DNA from: Salinilacustrithrix flava
GTDB taxonomy: Bacteria > Actinomycetota > Acidimicrobiia > Acidimicrobiales > Salinilacustritrichaceae
DNA: 64,000 bases
Direction: 5' to 3'
Assembly: GCA_024128875.1 (NCBI GenBank)
Contig: JAMYFF010000012.1
Location: 46,079-110,078 of the forward strand
Part shown: positions 44,115 through 52,557 of the stretch, in pieces
Position numbering within the stretch: position 1 is the first letter of the stretch
Layout of the letters: every line of letters starts with the position of its first letter
Position numbers and translations under genes: made by a program
The notes under the pieces: generated by a model
Database searches by the model: none
What the model was told of the DNA's origin: nothing
Seen by the model: only the letters and a program-made list of their open reading frames with translations

Positions 44115-44471
44115 GTGCGGGTGCTCATCTGCGACGACGAGGCCGACATCCGGCTGCTGTTCCGGATGGCGTTCGAGGCACGCGGGGTCGAGGTGACCGA
44201 GGCGGTGGACGGCGACGACTGCATCGCCCAGGTCGCCGACGTGTGCCCGGACCTGATCGTCCTCGACCTGTTCATGCCGAACCGGGACGGGCTGTCGGCC
44301 CTGCCGGAGCTGAAGCGGCGGTGCCCGTCGACCCGGGTGCTCGTGGTCACCGCGTACGCGGCGGCCGAGAGCTTCAACCGCAGCCGCGCGCGCGGCGCCA
44401 CCGCCTGCTTCGACAAGCTCGAGTTCGAACAGCGGATCCCGCGCCTGGTCGAGCGCTACGGGGCCGCCTGA
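44115..44471 (+). CDS. Single-domain response regulator (receiver only)
   Basis: The 118-residue CheY-like protein has acidic pocket D7-D8, phospho-acceptor D51 (VLDLFMP), T79 (VVTAY) and K101 (CFDKLEF). No output domain is present, so it signals by protein contact or in a phosphorelay. No histidine kinase is in the window. GTG 44115 follows TACCGT (44103-44108) by 6 nt. It stands alone between the mutase and a convergent hemerythrin gene and has no evident link to nucleoside salvage. Confidence 0.9.
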   Translation: MRVLICDDEADIRLLFRMAFEARGVEVTEAVDGDDCIAQVADVCPDLIVLDLFMPNRDGLSALPELKRRCPSTRVLVVTAYAAAESFNRSRARGATACFDKLEFEQRIPRLVERYGAA

Positions 44472-44472
44472 C

Positions 44473-44488
44473 CCCGAGGCCGCTCGGG
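44473..44488. terminator. Short bidirectional hairpin terminator
   Basis: CCCGAG (44473-44478) and CTCGGG (44483-44488) form a perfect 6-bp stem with a GCCG tetraloop. It fills the 19-bp gap between the convergent response-regulator and hemerythrin genes. Confidence 0.55.
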
Positions 44489-44490
44489 AG

Positions 44491-44922
44491 CTACTTGGCG
44501 GCCGCCATCTCGGTGCCGAGCTCGTCGAGGCGCTCCTGGCTCATCCGCTTCCGGAGGTCGGGGAACATGTCGGTCTCCTCCTCCTCGGCGTGGTGCTCGA
44601 CGTTCTCCATGAGCACCTTCATCTTGGCGATCAAGGTGTCGTCGCCGGAGACCTCTTCGATCTCCCGCATCAGGACCTTGACGACGTGGTGCTCCTGGAC
44701 GCCCTCGTCCACGGTCTCGGCCAGCTCCTCCTCGTCGGTGTCCTTCACCGCCGGGTAGAAGATGTCCTCCTCGATCCGGGTGTGGGTCTCGAGCTCGGAG
44801 AAGATCTCCTTCTGCAGCTCCTTCATGCGGGCCATGTCCTCGGCCTCGTCGGCCGTGCGGAACTGCTCGAAGAGGTCGCGCACCTCGTCGTGGTCGGTGG
44901 TCAGCAGCGTGATGGCATCCAT
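44491..44922 (-). CDS. Hemerythrin HHE-domain protein
   Basis: The 143-residue four-helix protein should bind a di-iron centre that senses or carries O2, NO or iron. Ligand residues are visible in TDHDEV, ETHTRIEEDIFYPA (HxxxE), QEHHVVKVLM and VEHHAEEEETDMFP (HxxxxD). The N-terminus MDAITLLTTDHDEVRDLFEQF is typical of bacterial single-domain hemerythrins. ATG 44922 follows AAAGAGGA, a clear ribosome site. It is monocistronic. Confidence 0.9.
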   Translation of the reverse strand: MDAITLLTTDHDEVRDLFEQFRTADEAEDMARMKELQKEIFSELETHTRIEEDIFYPAVKDTDEEELAETVDEGVQEHHVVKVLMREIEEVSGDDTLIAKMKVLMENVEHHAEEEETDMFPDLRKRMSQERLDELGTEMAAAK

Positions 44923-44985
44923 GGGGTCCTCTTTCGACGTGGGGACGGGTGCGGACCCTTACCCCGTCGCGGCCGGAGTCGTGCC

Positions 44986-45609
44986 TCAGGCCGTGCCGAA
45001 GAGCCGATCGCCGGCATCGCCGAGGCCGGGGACGATGAAGGCGTCCTCGTTCAGGTGCTCGTCCACCGATGCCGTGACGAGTCGGTCGACGAGCCCGGTG
45101 CTGTCCAGCCGGTCCACGCCCTCGGGCGCCGCGAGGATGCACACCGCGGTGACGGTGCCCGGGTTGCGGGCGGCGAGCTGCTCGCAGGCGAAGACCATGG
45201 AGCCGCCGGTGGCCAGCATGGGGTCGAGGACGAGCACGTCGCGCCCGTCGAGGTCGTCGGGCACCGAGTTCATGTACGGCACGGGCTCGTGGGTCGACTC
45301 GTCGCGGGCCACGCCGATGAAGCCGGTGTCGCTGCCCGGCAGCAGGCGAAGGACCGGGCCGAGCATGCCGAGGCCGGCGCGCAGCACGGGCACGACCATC
45401 GGGGGCCGGGTGACGCGCACGCCGGAGGTCTCGGTGAGCGGGGTGCGGATCGTCACCGGCTCGGTGGCGAGGGCGCGGGTGGCCTCGTAGACCAGCATGA
45501 GGGCCAGCTCGTCCGCGGCCTGGCGGAACACGGCCCGGTCGGTGCGCTCGTCGCGCATCCGGGTCAGGAGCTGGGCGGCGAGGGGGTGGTCGACGACGAG
45601 CGTGTCCAT
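44986..45609 (-). CDS. upp: Uracil phosphoribosyltransferase
   Basis: Converts uracil and PRPP to UMP, the last step of pyrimidine base salvage. The 207-residue protein aligns from VVDHPLAAQLLTRMRDERTD, with PVLRAGLGM, the PRPP loop VLDPMLATGGSM and the uracil-binding end GDAGDRLFGT. ATG 45609 fits the family N-terminus. The divergent deoC gene begins only about 6-18 bp away, so the two promoters must overlap each other's 5' ends. It recaptures uracil produced by DeoA from deoxyuridine. Confidence 0.95.
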   Translation of the reverse strand: MDTLVVDHPLAAQLLTRMRDERTDRAVFRQAADELALMLVYEATRALATEPVTIRTPLTETSGVRVTRPPMVVPVLRAGLGMLGPVLRLLPGSDTGFIGVARDESTHEPVPYMNSVPDDLDGRDVLVLDPMLATGGSMVFACEQLAARNPGTVTAVCILAAPEGVDRLDSTGLVDRLVTASVDEHLNEDAFIVPGLGDAGDRLFGTA

Positions 45610-45615
45610 GTGGGC

Positions 45616-46287
45616 ATGATGGCATTCGTGGATCGCACCGCTGTCGCCCGCATGATCGACCACACGCTGCTCGCCCCGGAGGCGACCGTCGAGCGCGTCG
45701 AGGCCCTCTGCGCCGAGGCGCGCGACCTGGAGGTCGGGGCGGTCTGCGTGTCGCCCAACCAGGTGGCCGCTGCCGCCGCCGCCCTCCGTGGCTCCACCGT
45801 CGGGCTGGCGTCCGTGATCGGCTTCCCCTCCGGCGCCCACCGGGCCGAGATCAAGGCCGCCGAGGCGGCCGCTGCCGTCGCCGACGGCGCGTCCGAGCTC
45901 GACATGGTCGTACCCCTCGGCGCCGTGGTGGCGGGCGACTGGGACGAGGTCGAGGCCCACGTCCGCGCCGTGCGCGAGGCAGCGCCGTCACCGGCGGTGC
46001 TCAAGGTCATCGTGGAGTCCGCCGCGCTCGACGACGCGCAGCTCGACCGGGTGTGCGCGGTGGCCGTCGGCGCCGGCGCCGACTACGTGAAGACCTCCAC
46101 CGGCTTCCACTCCACGGGTGGGGCCACGGTCGACGCCGTCCGCCGCATGCGGGCCGCGGTCGGTTGGGACATCGGCGTCAAGGCATCGGGAGGCATCCGT
46201 GACGCCGCCACGGCGCTGGCCATGATCGAGGCCGGCGCCACCCGCATCGGGGCGTCGTCGTCCGCGGCGATCCTCGACGGCATCTGA
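45616..46287 (+). CDS. deoC: Deoxyribose-phosphate aldolase
   Basis: Splits deoxyribose-5-phosphate to glyceraldehyde-3-phosphate and acetaldehyde, ending deoxynucleoside catabolism. The product of about 223 residues has MIDHTLLAPEATVERVEALC, VCVSPNQV, ELDMVVPLG, KVIVESA, the Schiff-base lysine in GADYVKTSTGF and the second lysine in VKASGGI. The start is uncertain: ATG 45616, ATG 45619 or GTG 45628. CATGAT (45615-45620) lies 7 nt before GTG 45628, the spacing of leaderless promoters here, so the shortest form is possible. Confidence 0.93.
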   Translation: MMAFVDRTAVARMIDHTLLAPEATVERVEALCAEARDLEVGAVCVSPNQVAAAAAALRGSTVGLASVIGFPSGAHRAEIKAAEAAAAVADGASELDMVVPLGAVVAGDWDEVEAHVRAVREAAPSPAVLKVIVESAALDDAQLDRVCAVAVGAGADYVKTSTGFHSTGGATVDAVRRMRAAVGWDIGVKASGGIRDAATALAMIEAGATRIGASSSAAILDGI

Positions 46288-46296
46288 GCGCCGGGT

Positions 46297-46755
46297 TCAG
46301 CCCTCCAGCGAAGCGGCGAGGCGCTCGAGCGTCTCGCTCATGGTCTCGCGGTTGCGCGCCGTCCGGTCGTCGACACCGGACATCTGCTTGCTGAACTCCA
46401 GGGCGGACTCCGGCCGCAGGTCCTGGCTCCACTCGGTGACCCGACACCCCGCGTCGGTCGGCTCGATGCGGTAGCCCCACGTCGAGAAGTGGAAGTCCAT
46501 CATCGAGCACTCGAAGGCGAAGGCCCGGCCGGGCTCGGCTTCGATGACCGTGCCCTGGGTGGTCCACTCGTGCTCGCCGTTGCGGTTGTGCCCGTCGAAG
46601 GTGGCCCCGACCGTCGGCCCGTCGTGGCCCTCGTGCCACTCGCAGGCGTGGCACTCCTCGGACCACTCGCCCATGCGGGTGACGTCGGAGATGGCGGCGT
46701 AGACCGCTTCAGGGGAGGCGGCGATGTCGCGGGAGATCTGGATCGTGTCGGCCAT
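46297..46755 (-). CDS. SRPBCC/polyketide cyclase-like protein
   Basis: The 152-residue START-like fold protein begins with ISRDIAASPEAVYAAISDVTRMGEWSEECHACEW, the typical first strand, helices and WS motif. FDGHNRNGEHEWTTQGTVIEAEPGRAFAFE and YRIEPTDAGCRVTEWSQDL follow. Such proteins bind hydrophobic ligands or act as coenzyme-binding stress proteins; no catalytic residue is evident. It is convergent with deoC (9-bp gap) and lies 35 bp downstream of add on the same strand. Two direct repeats of CACATGGTCA lie in that gap. Confidence 0.85.
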   Translation of the reverse strand: MADTIQISRDIAASPEAVYAAISDVTRMGEWSEECHACEWHEGHDGPTVGATFDGHNRNGEHEWTTQGTVIEAEPGRAFAFECSMMDFHFSTWGYRIEPTDAGCRVTEWSQDLRPESALEFSKQMSGVDDRTARNRETMSETLERLAASLEG

Positions 46756-46769
46756 GGCGGAGAGTCCAC

Positions 46770-46793
46770 CACATGGTCATGCCCACATGGTCA
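46770..46793. repeat. Direct repeat CACATGGTCA x2
   Basis: CACATGGTCA occurs at 46770-46779 and 46784-46793 with a 14-bp period, between the add stop codon and the SRPBCC gene start. It could be a tandem protein-binding site for the SRPBCC gene or chance in a short gap. Confidence 0.4.
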
Positions 46794-47882
46794 AGCCGAT
46801 TCGAGCGACCGGGCCTGGAGCGATGCGTAGCCGGGCTTGATGATCTCGTTGATGATCCGCAGGCGCTTGTCGAAGGGCCAGAACGCGCTCTTCATGGCGT
46901 TCACGGTGAACCACTGCAGGTCGGTCCAGCCGTAGCCGAAGGTCTCGCACAGGGCGTGCATCTCGCTCGACATGGTCACGTCGCTCATGAGCCGGTTGTC
47001 GGTGTTGACGGTGACCCGGAACCGCAGGCGGGTGAGCAGGTCGATCGGGTGCTGGGACAGCTCGTCCACCACGCCCGTGTGCACGTTCGACGTCGGGCAC
47101 ATCTCGAGCGGCACGCGCCGGTCGCGGACGAAGGACGCGAGCTCGCCGAGCTTGACCGAGCCGTCGGGCTGGACCTCGATGTCGTCGACGATGCGCACGC
47201 CGTGCCCGAGCCGCTCGGCCCCGCAGATCTGGATGGCCTCCCAGATGGAGGGCAGGCCGAACGCCTCGCCGGCGTGGATGGTGATGTGGTGGTTGGCGGC
47301 GGCGATGGTGCGGAACGCGTCGAGGTGGCGGGTGGGCGGGTGCCCGGCCTCGCTGCCGGCGATGTCGAAGCCGACCACGCCGGCATCCCGGTGGCGCAGC
47401 GTGAGCTCGGCGATCTCCGAGGAGTTGGCCGCCGTGCGCATCGCGGTGAGGAGCAGCCCGATCTGGATGCGGCCCTGGGCGGTCACCTGCTGGAACCCGG
47501 CGAGCACGGACTCGACGATCTGGTCCAGCTCCATGCCGCCGTCGAGGTGCAGCTCGGGTGCGAAGCGGACCTCGGCGTAGACCACGCCGTCGTCGGCGAG
47601 GTCCTCGGCGCACTCGGCTGCGACGCGGGTGAGCGCCTCGGGGGTCTGCATGACCCCGACCGTGTGCTGGAACGGCTCCAGGTAGCGGGGCAGGCTGCGC
47701 CGTGCGGCGCCCTCGACGAACCAGGCGGCCAGCTCCTCGGGGTCGGTGGTCGGCAGGTCCGTGTAGCCCTGCTCGGCGGCCAGCTCGATCACCGTCGCCG
47801 GCCGCAGCCCTCCGTCGAGGTGGTCGTGCAGGAGGACCTTCGGGGCCTGCTTGATCAGCTCGAGCGTGGGGGTGTTCGGCAT
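46791..47882 (-). CDS. add: Adenosine deaminase
   Basis: Deaminates (deoxy)adenosine to (deoxy)inosine, the substrate of PunA. The 363-residue TIM-barrel protein has zinc motif HDHLDG near 19, AEVRFAPELH, ITIHAGEAFG with catalytic His and Glu, ERLGHGVR, and CPTSNVHTG. The C-terminal metal Asp is in VNTDNRLMS. This NTDN variant and the sequence around it resemble the mycobacterial enzyme. ATG 47882 lies 6 nt behind a minus-strand TAGCGT (47889-47894), so the transcript is probably leaderless. It shares a 39-bp divergent promoter gap with the PGPGW-type gene. Confidence 0.95.
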   Translation of the reverse strand: MPNTPTLELIKQAPKVLLHDHLDGGLRPATVIELAAEQGYTDLPTTDPEELAAWFVEGAARRSLPRYLEPFQHTVGVMQTPEALTRVAAECAEDLADDGVVYAEVRFAPELHLDGGMELDQIVESVLAGFQQVTAQGRIQIGLLLTAMRTAANSSEIAELTLRHRDAGVVGFDIAGSEAGHPPTRHLDAFRTIAAANHHITIHAGEAFGLPSIWEAIQICGAERLGHGVRIVDDIEVQPDGSVKLGELASFVRDRRVPLEMCPTSNVHTGVVDELSQHPIDLLTRLRFRVTVNTDNRLMSDVTMSSEMHALCETFGYGWTDLQWFTVNAMKSAFWPFDKRLRIINEIIKPGYASLQARSLESA

Positions 47883-47921
47883 GCGCTGACGCTACCGGTT
47901 GCCCCGCCGTACGATCTGTCG
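47883..47921. promoter_or_regulatory. Compact divergent promoter region, add/PGPGW membrane protein
   Basis: This is the third 37-39-bp divergent gap of the same design. Minus-strand TAGCGT (47889-47894) is 6 nt from ATG 47882, and plus-strand TACGAT (47910-47915) is 6 nt from ATG 47922. The -10 boxes are 15 bp apart. Confidence 0.6.
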
Positions 47922-48305
47922 ATGCCCGAGAGCTCGGAGTCCCGCTTCGTCGCCGTCGTCCGCTTCGCCTTCCGCTCCTCGAAGCGGATCGCGGTCACCG
48001 TGATCGGCGCGGCCCTGGTGCTCGCCGGCATCGCCATGCTGGTGCTGCCCGGTCCCGGCATCCTCGTGGTCGTGGCCGGCTTCGCCGTGCTCGGCACCGA
48101 GTACGCCTGGGCCGCCGCCGCGCTCGACCGCACGAAGGCCACCGCAGAGCGCGCCGGTCAGATGGCCAAGGGTGCGGCCGGCTCCTCGGTCCGGGTGGCC
48201 AAGGGTGCAGCCGTCAGCACGGGCCGAGCGGCACGAGGTGCCGCGGGCGGGGCCGCCGGTCGCCTGCGCCGACGTGGGGGCACGGGCGGCGTCGGCGACA
48301 TCTGA
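47922..48305 (+). CDS. PGPGW-type small transmembrane protein
   Basis: The 127-residue actinobacterial protein has a hydrophobic hairpin at about 20-60 containing AMLVLPGPGILVVVAGFAVLGTEYAWA, the family's Pro-Gly-Pro-Gly turn (Trp replaced by Ile here). A helix and a long Ala/Gly/Lys/Arg-rich tail follow, with repeated A-KGAA units (MAKGAAGSSVRVAKGAAVST). The tail is probably disordered and basic, possibly contacting nucleic acid or lipid head groups. Function of the family is unknown. ATG 47922 follows TACGAT by 6 nt. Confidence 0.8.
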   Translation: MPESSESRFVAVVRFAFRSSKRIAVTVIGAALVLAGIAMLVLPGPGILVVVAGFAVLGTEYAWAAAALDRTKATAERAGQMAKGAAGSSVRVAKGAAVSTGRAARGAAGGAAGRLRRRGGTGGVGDI

Positions 48306-48316
48306 GCCCCATCCCT

Positions 48317-48371
48317 CACCGTTCTGGGCCGCGGTGCGCGCAGGAGGCGTGGGGGGCCGCCCGGAACGGTG
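48317..48371. terminator. Bidirectional terminator between PGPGW gene and deoA
   Basis: CACCGTTCTGGGC (48317-48329) pairs with GCCCGGAACGGTG (48359-48371) over 13 bp with one G-U pair. The 29-nt loop is GC-rich. It occupies most of the 76-bp gap between two convergent genes, 12 bp from the first stop and 11 bp from the second. Confidence 0.7.
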
Positions 48372-48381
48372 CAGGCACCGA

Positions 48382-49656
48382 TCAGGTGATGCGGTCGGCG
48401 ATGAGGGGTCGTGGCTCGACCCGCTCGTCGCCGATGTCGATGGCTCCTTCGAGGGCGGCGAGCGCGCCGGCGAAGCGATCGGGGTCGTCGGCGTGCAGCA
48501 CGAGCACCGGGTCGCCGGCGGACACGCGCTCGCCGACCTTGGCCTCGACCAGGGCACCGGCGCCGAAGGACACCGCGTCCTCCTTGCGGGCCCGTCCGGC
48601 ACCGAGTCGCCAGACGGCGATGCCGACGGCCTTGCAGTCCATGCGCTGCAGCCACCCGTCCCGCTCGGCGGCGACGACGTGGGTGTGCGCGGACGTGGGC
48701 AGCGCCACGGACAGGTCGCCGCCCTGGGCCGCCACGATCCGCTCGAAGACCTCCATGGCCCGCCCGTCGTCGAGCACCGGCTCGGGGTCGGTGTCGATGC
48801 CCGCGAGGGCGAGCATCTCCCGAGCCAGGGCCAGGGTGAGCTCGCGCACGTCGGCGGGTCCGCCGCCGGCGAGCACGTCCAGGGACTCCTGCACCTCGAG
48901 GGCGTTGCCGGCGGCCCGGCCGAGGGGCTGGTCCATGTCGGTGAGCAGGGCGACCGTGTCGACGCCGTTCCCGTTGCCGATGCCCACCATGGTCTCGGCC
49001 AGCACGCGCGTGGCGGCGTCGTCGCCGAGGAACGAGCCCGAGCCGAGCTTCACGTCGAGCACGAGGCCGCTGGTGCCCTCGGCGATCTTCTTCGACATGA
49101 TCGAGCTGGCGATGAGCGGGATGGACTCCACGGTGGCGGTGACGTCGCGCAGGGCGTAGAGCTTTCGGTCGGCCGGCGCGATGTCGCCGCTGGCGCCGGC
49201 GATGACGCCGCCGACGTCGGCCAGGACCTGCCGGTACCGGTCGGCGGGCAGCACCGACTGGAACCCGGCGATGGCCTCGAGCTTGTCGAGGGTGCCGCCG
49301 GTGTGCCCCAGGCCCCGGCCGGCGAGCTGGGGGACGGCGGCCCCGCACGCGGCGACGAGGGGGACCAGGATCAGGGAGATCTTGTCGCCGACGCCGCCGG
49401 TGGAGTGCTTGTCGACGGTGGGACGGTCGAGGAACGACAGGTCGGCGCGCTCGCCGGTGTCGATCATGGCGGCCGTCCACGTCGCCAGCTCGTCGGGCTC
49501 CATGCCCCGCCACACGATGGCCATCAGCAGCGCGGCCGCCTGCTCGTCGGCGATGGTGCCGGCCGTGTAGCCGTCGATGAAGAAGCGGATCTGCTCGTCG
49601 TCGAGCCGGCCGCCGTCGCGCTTGGTGCGCAGCACGTCGAGGATGTCGGTTGCCAT
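48382..49656 (-). CDS. deoA: Thymidine (pyrimidine-nucleoside) phosphorylase
   Basis: Phosphorolyses thymidine or deoxyuridine to base and deoxyribose-1-phosphate. The 424-residue protein has the glycosyltransferase family 3 helical domain (EQIRFFIDGYTAGTIADEQAAALLMAIVWRGM), the phosphate loop DKHSTGGVGDKISLIL, GRGLGHTGGTLDKLEAI, IASSIMSKKIAEG and the C-terminal PYNP domain. ATG 49656 overlaps the cdd stop (TGATG), so it is translationally coupled. It is the last gene of the importer-cdd-deoA operon. It appears to lack its own promoter. Confidence 0.96.
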   Translation of the reverse strand: MATDILDVLRTKRDGGRLDDEQIRFFIDGYTAGTIADEQAAALLMAIVWRGMEPDELATWTAAMIDTGERADLSFLDRPTVDKHSTGGVGDKISLILVPLVAACGAAVPQLAGRGLGHTGGTLDKLEAIAGFQSVLPADRYRQVLADVGGVIAGASGDIAPADRKLYALRDVTATVESIPLIASSIMSKKIAEGTSGLVLDVKLGSGSFLGDDAATRVLAETMVGIGNGNGVDTVALLTDMDQPLGRAAGNALEVQESLDVLAGGGPADVRELTLALAREMLALAGIDTDPEPVLDDGRAMEVFERIVAAQGGDLSVALPTSAHTHVVAAERDGWLQRMDCKAVGIAVWRLGAGRARKEDAVSFGAGALVEAKVGERVSAGDPVLVLHADDPDRFAGALAALEGAIDIGDERVEPRPLIADRIT

Positions 49657-50042
49657 CAGGTGAGGTCCTCGGGTCCGAAGGCGTCGGGCAGCCAGCCGTC
49701 CATGGGCCGCTCGTTGAGGGGCATGGGGCCGCCGCCCATCTCGTGCAGCAGCTGGCGGCACCGCCCGCAGGCCGACAGGTCGTTGCCGTCGGGGTCGGTG
49801 ACCGCGACCGCGACGAGGTCGCCTCGTCCGCGACCACCGGCGACGAGGACGCCCACGAGGGCGGTCTCGGCGCAGATGCCGACGGTGTAGCTGGCGTTCT
49901 CGACGTTGGCCGCGCTGATGGTTGAACCGTCGGCCAGCAGCGCCGCGGCGCCGACCGGGAAGCCCGAGTAGGGCGAGTACGAGCGCCGGGCCGCCTCGGC
50001 CGCGGCCGCCCGCAGGGCGACCCAGTCCGGGGTCGGGCTCAT
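49656..50042 (-). CDS. cdd: Cytidine deaminase
   Basis: Deaminates (deoxy)cytidine to (deoxy)uridine, feeding DeoA. The 128-residue homotetramer-type enzyme has SPYSGFPVGAAALLADG, NVENASYTVGICAETALV with zinc Cys and catalytic Glu, and ACGRCRQLLHE with the CxxC ligands. ATG 50042 overlaps the upstream permease stop (ATGA), and its own stop overlaps deoA. The tight chain permease-cdd-deoA shows that import and catabolism are translated together. Confidence 0.95.
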   Translation of the reverse strand: MSPTPDWVALRAAAAEAARRSYSPYSGFPVGAAALLADGSTISAANVENASYTVGICAETALVGVLVAGGRGRGDLVAVAVTDPDGNDLSACGRCRQLLHEMGGGPMPLNERPMDGWLPDAFGPEDLT

Positions 50043-51319
50043 CCGCCGGACCGGTACACCTGGCCGTTGGCCGCCGGGACCCGGGGGCGCCCGACGAGGC
50101 CGGCCACCACGACGATGGTCACGACGTAGGGCGCCATGAGCAGGAACTCCGACGGGATCGGGGTGTCGAGCAGGGCGAGGTAGTCGTTGAGCTGCTCGGA
50201 GAAGCCGAAGATGAGCGCGGCGATGAGGGCGCCCACGGGGTGCCAGCGACCGAAGATCATGGCGGCCAGGGCGATGAAGCCCTTGCCGTTGGTCATGTTC
50301 TGGTCGAAGCGACCGGCCGACCCGAGCGTGAACCAGGCGCCGCCGATGCCGGCCACCATGCCGCCGAGGATGACGTTGCGGTAGCGGATGAAGTGCACGC
50401 TGATGCCGACGGTGTCGGCGGCCCGGGGGTGCTCGCCGACGGAGCGGACCCGCAGGCCCCACCGGGTGTTGAACAGCGCCCAGGCCAGGAACGCCACCAG
50501 GCCGAACATGACGAACCCGAAGACGTTCTGGCTGAACAGCAGGGGTCCGAGGAACGGGATCTCCACCAGCAGCGGGATCTCGAAGGGACGGAACGTGCCG
50601 GGCTGGTTGAGGTGGGAGTACTCCACCAGGACGCGCACCGTCAGGTAGCTGGTGAGCCCGAGGGCGAAGATGTTGATGAACGTGCCGCCCACGATCTGGT
50701 CGACCTCGTAGCGGATGCTGATCACGGCGTGGATGGCCCCGAACAGCGCGCCGGTGAGGATGCCGCACAGCAGGCCGATCCAGAGGCTCCCGGTGGCGCT
50801 TGCGGTGATCGCGGCCCCGAACGCTGCGGCCAGCATCATGCCCTCGATGGCGATGTTGATGACGCCGGTGCGCTCGCACAGCAGGCCGGCGATGGCCCCG
50901 AGGGCGATCGGCGTGGCTCGCTGCACCGAACCGGCGATGAGGCCGTAGAACGCGCCGGTGCCGTCCCGCGCCGCCCAGATCACGAGGGCGAGGGCGAACA
51001 GGCCCAGCGCGCCGCCGAAGAACACGGTGATCTTGGGGTCGACGACCTGGAGGGCCCGCACGCCGAGGGCGATGGCGCCGAACCCGAGGACGAAGGCCGC
51101 GATCTGGGTGGGCAGCTCGACGTCGGGGATGGTGTCGACGCCACGGGGGTTCATCAGCAACGTGGACACCTGGTCCGACGTGGCGGTGAGGCCGAACAGG
51201 AGGATGGCCGCCACGCCGGCGAGGAAGCACAGGCCGGCGACGGTGAGCGCGTGGCGGCGGGCGCCGGTGTCCTCGACGACGTCGTCGCGGGGCGCGGGGG
51301 CGGTGGTCACGGAGGTCAT
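50039..51319 (-). CDS. Nucleoside ABC transporter permease 2 (BranchedChain/NupQ-like)
   Basis: Membrane subunit of a BMP-type nucleoside importer. The 426-residue protein has two N-terminal helices (residues 25-45 and 70-90), then the LivH-type permease core. GAIAGLLCERTGVINIAIEGMMLAAAFGAAITA is the signature, and RVRSVGEHPRAADTVGISVHFIRYRNVILGG is the ATPase-coupling loop. About ten helices in all. The start overlaps the preceding permease stop by ATGA. The IAIEGMML segment is diagnostic for the NupQ/RfuD-like group of nucleoside permeases. Confidence 0.92.
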   Translation of the reverse strand: MTSVTTAPAPRDDVVEDTGARRHALTVAGLCFLAGVAAILLFGLTATSDQVSTLLMNPRGVDTIPDVELPTQIAAFVLGFGAIALGVRALQVVDPKITVFFGGALGLFALALVIWAARDGTGAFYGLIAGSVQRATPIALGAIAGLLCERTGVINIAIEGMMLAAAFGAAITASATGSLWIGLLCGILTGALFGAIHAVISIRYEVDQIVGGTFINIFALGLTSYLTVRVLVEYSHLNQPGTFRPFEIPLLVEIPFLGPLLFSQNVFGFVMFGLVAFLAWALFNTRWGLRVRSVGEHPRAADTVGISVHFIRYRNVILGGMVAGIGGAWFTLGSAGRFDQNMTNGKGFIALAAMIFGRWHPVGALIAALIFGFSEQLNDYLALLDTPIPSEFLLMAPYVVTIVVVAGLVGRPRVPAANGQVYRSGG

Positions 51320-52557
51320 TGGGCTCCCCAGCCGGCGCTGAACCGCTGCCCGGCGCCGAGGCGGGTCTCCTTGACCCGCCAGACCGTCCGCACGATGGCC
51401 GGCGCGGCGACGAAGAGGATGATCAGCGCCTGGATGACGAAGATGATGTCGATGGGCGTGGAGGTCTGGGCCTGCATGCCGGTGGACCCGGCCTGGAGCG
51501 CACCGAAGAGCAGACCGGCACCGACGACGCCGATCGGGCTGGCCCGGCCCAGCAGGGCCAGGGCGATGGCGTCGAAGCCGACGCTGGCGAAGAAGCCGCC
51601 GGTGAGGCGCGGGGTGCTGCCGAGCAGGATCGTCGTGCCGCCGAGGCCGGCCAGGCCGCCGGCGATGCCCATGGACAGCACCGTGGTGGCCGCCACCCCC
51701 ATGCCGGCGTAGCGGGCGGCGTGGGGGTTGGCGCCCACGGCCCGCATCCGGAACCCGATCGTGGTGCGCTGCAGCAGCCACCAGGCGCCCCAGGCGACGA
51801 GCAGGGCGAGGAGGAAGCCCAGGTGGACCCGGAAGGAGTCGATCGGTTCTGGCAGTCGCACAGATGCGGGCATCTCGGGGCTGATCGGGTCGCTGCGGCC
51901 CGGGCGCCGGAACGTGTCGGTGGACAGCGCGTAGTCCAGCAACCGCAGCGCGACGAAGTTCAGCATGATCGAGGTGATGACCTCGTGGGCACCGGTGCGG
52001 GCCTTGAGGAACCCGACGATGCCGCCCCACACCGCGCCGCCGATGACGCCGGCCACCAGGGCCAGCGGGAGGTGCACGACCTGGGGGAGGTCGAAGGTGA
52101 TCCCGATCCAGGCGGCGGCCATCGCGCCCACGATGAGCTGCCCGGCGCCGCCGATGTTGAACATGCCGGCCTTGAACGCCAGCGCGACGGAGAGGCCGAC
52201 GAGGATCAGGGGCGTGGACTGCACGAGCGTGCGGGCAAGGGCCCGCTGGCTGCCCAACGAGGAGTCGAACAAGGCCCGGTAGCTGGTGGCGATGAGGTCC
52301 CAGGAGTCCGCCAGCGCGGTGCCGGGAGCCGAGAAGAACGAGCCCCACGCCTCGAGCGTGGTGGGGTCGGTGAAGACGATGATGAGCGCACCGACGATGA
52401 GCGCCGTGAGGATGGCGAGCAGCGGGCCGATCAGGCCCAGGGCCACCTCGCGGAGGGCGCCGGCGACGCCGGGCTGGCGTTCGTGCGGCGCACCGGCGAG
52501 CGGGTCGTCCACGTCCGGCGGCGGGGCCGCGGGTGCCTCGGCCGGCGGGGCGGTCAT
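51316..52557 (-). CDS. Nucleoside ABC transporter permease 1 (NupP-like)
   Basis: Second membrane subunit of the nucleoside importer. The 413-residue protein has a Pro/Ala-rich cytoplasmic start, about eight to ten helices, and the family core ARTLVQSTPLILVGLSVALAFKAGMFNIGGAGQLIVGAMAAA. The coupling loop is GFRMRAVGANPHAARYAGMGVAATTVLSMG. ATG 52557 overlaps the ATPase stop as ATGA. The order ATPase, permease 1, permease 2 is that of nupO-nupP-nupQ in Firmicutes. Confidence 0.92.
   Translation of the reverse strand: MTAPPAEAPAAPPPDVDDPLAGAPHERQPGVAGALREVALGLIGPLLAILTALIVGALIIVFTDPTTLEAWGSFFSAPGTALADSWDLIATSYRALFDSSLGSQRALARTLVQSTPLILVGLSVALAFKAGMFNIGGAGQLIVGAMAAAWIGITFDLPQVVHLPLALVAGVIGGAVWGGIVGFLKARTGAHEVITSIMLNFVALRLLDYALSTDTFRRPGRSDPISPEMPASVRLPEPIDSFRVHLGFLLALLVAWGAWWLLQRTTIGFRMRAVGANPHAARYAGMGVAATTVLSMGIAGGLAGLGGTTILLGSTPRLTGGFFASVGFDAIALALLGRASPIGVVGAGLLFGALQAGSTGMQAQTSTPIDIIFVIQALIILFVAAPAIVRTVWRVKETRLGAGQRFSAGWGAQ

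Noticed and set aside
44115..44922. Response regulator plus hemerythrin as a two-gene oxygen-sensing system
   Set aside because: The genes are convergent with a hairpin between them and no kinase is present. Nothing but proximity links them.
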